NCBI GenBank assembly: GCA_025357895.1
Contig: JANYLL010000406.1
Span: forward strand, 1 to 6,319
Length of the DNA: 6,319 bases
Origin: Ignavibacteriota bacterium
GTDB lineage: Bacteria; Bacteroidota; Ignavibacteria; Palsa-1295
Reading direction: 5' to 3'
Below are positions 6,071-6,319 of the stretch, piece after piece; the first letter of the stretch is position 1; each line of letters begins with the position of its first letter. The position numbers and the translations under genes were made by a program. The notes under the pieces were generated by a model. That model was not told the origin of the DNA, made no database searches, and saw only the letters and a program-made list of their open reading frames with translations.

Positions 6071-6319
6071 TTATCTCTTTTCTCTATCTTTAACACGAAT
6101 TACAAATTTTAGTCCCGACCATTTTTCGGAGATGGCGCAGATTTTGACATCGACTAATCCATTCGCTAATCCAAAATCACGGATAATATTCTCGCTCAGA
6201 TCGGTCGTGACTTTCGAAGCTTTTTTCGGCCAGCCGATCCAGAGCATTCCGTTTGAAATAAGTGTTGCACCAAGCTTCACAAAATTCTTCTCGTATTCTT
6301 TTTTTGAATTAGCGAAGTA
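6071..6319 (-). CDS. DUF3052-like protein, N-terminus beyond window
   Basis: The frame is open without a stop from the right edge to TAA at 6071, giving at least 82 C-terminal residues; the start lies outside the window. The GTG at 6280 is an internal valine, because the coding similarity continues upstream of it (YFANSKKEYEKNFVKLG). The block MLWIGWPKKASKVTTDLSE and the C-terminal run RDFGLANGLVDVKICAIS followed by EKWSGLKFVIR match what I remember of DUF3052, a family without assigned function. There is no membrane segment in the visible part. Its stop is 4 bp before the aspS ATG, and the last codons hold a weak GAG-type ribosome site for aspS, so the two are very probably co-transcribed. 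Confidence 0.82.
   Translation of the reverse strand, partial: YFANSKKEYEKNFVKLGATLISNGMLWIGWPKKASKVTTDLSENIIRDFGLANGLVDVKICAISEKWSGLKFVIRVKDREKR

Noticed and set aside
6067..6096. GTG at 6096 as the aspS start, adding ten residues
   Set aside because: It overlaps the upstream coding region by 26 bp and adds an atypical charged extension. ATG at 6066 gives the family-typical N-terminus and a 4-bp gap.
6278..6280. GTG at 6280 as the start of the DUF3052-like gene
   Set aside because: The frame stays open to the window edge and the upstream 13 codons fit the protein, so this is an internal Val.

Overview
The window looks like chromosomal DNA of a bacterium from the Bacteroidota/Chlorobiota side of the FCB group. 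Three things point there: a secreted protein ending in a type IX secretion (T9SS) type A sorting domain, an rplM-rpsI-rpsB gene order, and mostly absent Shine-Dalgarno sequences. The moderate GC content and the short intergenic repeats would fit an Ignavibacteria- or Kapabacteria-like lineage, but that finer placement is inference.

Positions 1-1901 carry a ribosomal protein cluster on the minus strand: rplM (L13), rpsI (S9) and rpsB (S2), in transcription order. rplM starts at GTG behind a clear AGGAG. Its leader holds a terminator-like hairpin that could act as an attenuator. rpsB lies 136 bp past rpsI, behind a heptanucleotide repeat tract and a good sigma70-type promoter candidate. It is followed by an intrinsic terminator and a GGGCTAAAGCCC palindrome. 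The usual partner tsf does not appear in the remaining 98 bp.

Positions 1902-2141 are a divergent intergenic region holding the rplM leader, a candidate rplM promoter, a short direct repeat, and a Bacteroidota-type TAnnTTTG box just before the next start codon. Positions 2142-3170 hold the only plus-strand gene, a 342-residue exported protein of unknown function. It has a signal peptide, a cysteine-containing N-terminal half and a T9SS sorting domain.

Positions 3183-6319 form a tight minus-strand operon: a DUF3052-like protein (cut by the window edge), aspS, a SpoU/TrmH-family RNA methyltransferase, and a 102-residue unknown protein. Junctions are a 4-bp gap followed by two 4-bp ATGA overlaps, so translation is probably coupled along the chain. 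The theme is translation (tRNA charging and RNA 2'-O-methylation), with two uncharacterised small proteins attached at the ends.

No tRNA, rRNA, CRISPR array, transposase or phage gene was seen. Most of the window is housekeeping. I did not find a clearly new multi-gene system; the best leads are the conserved small proteins of the aspS operon, the rplM leader and the intergenic repeats.
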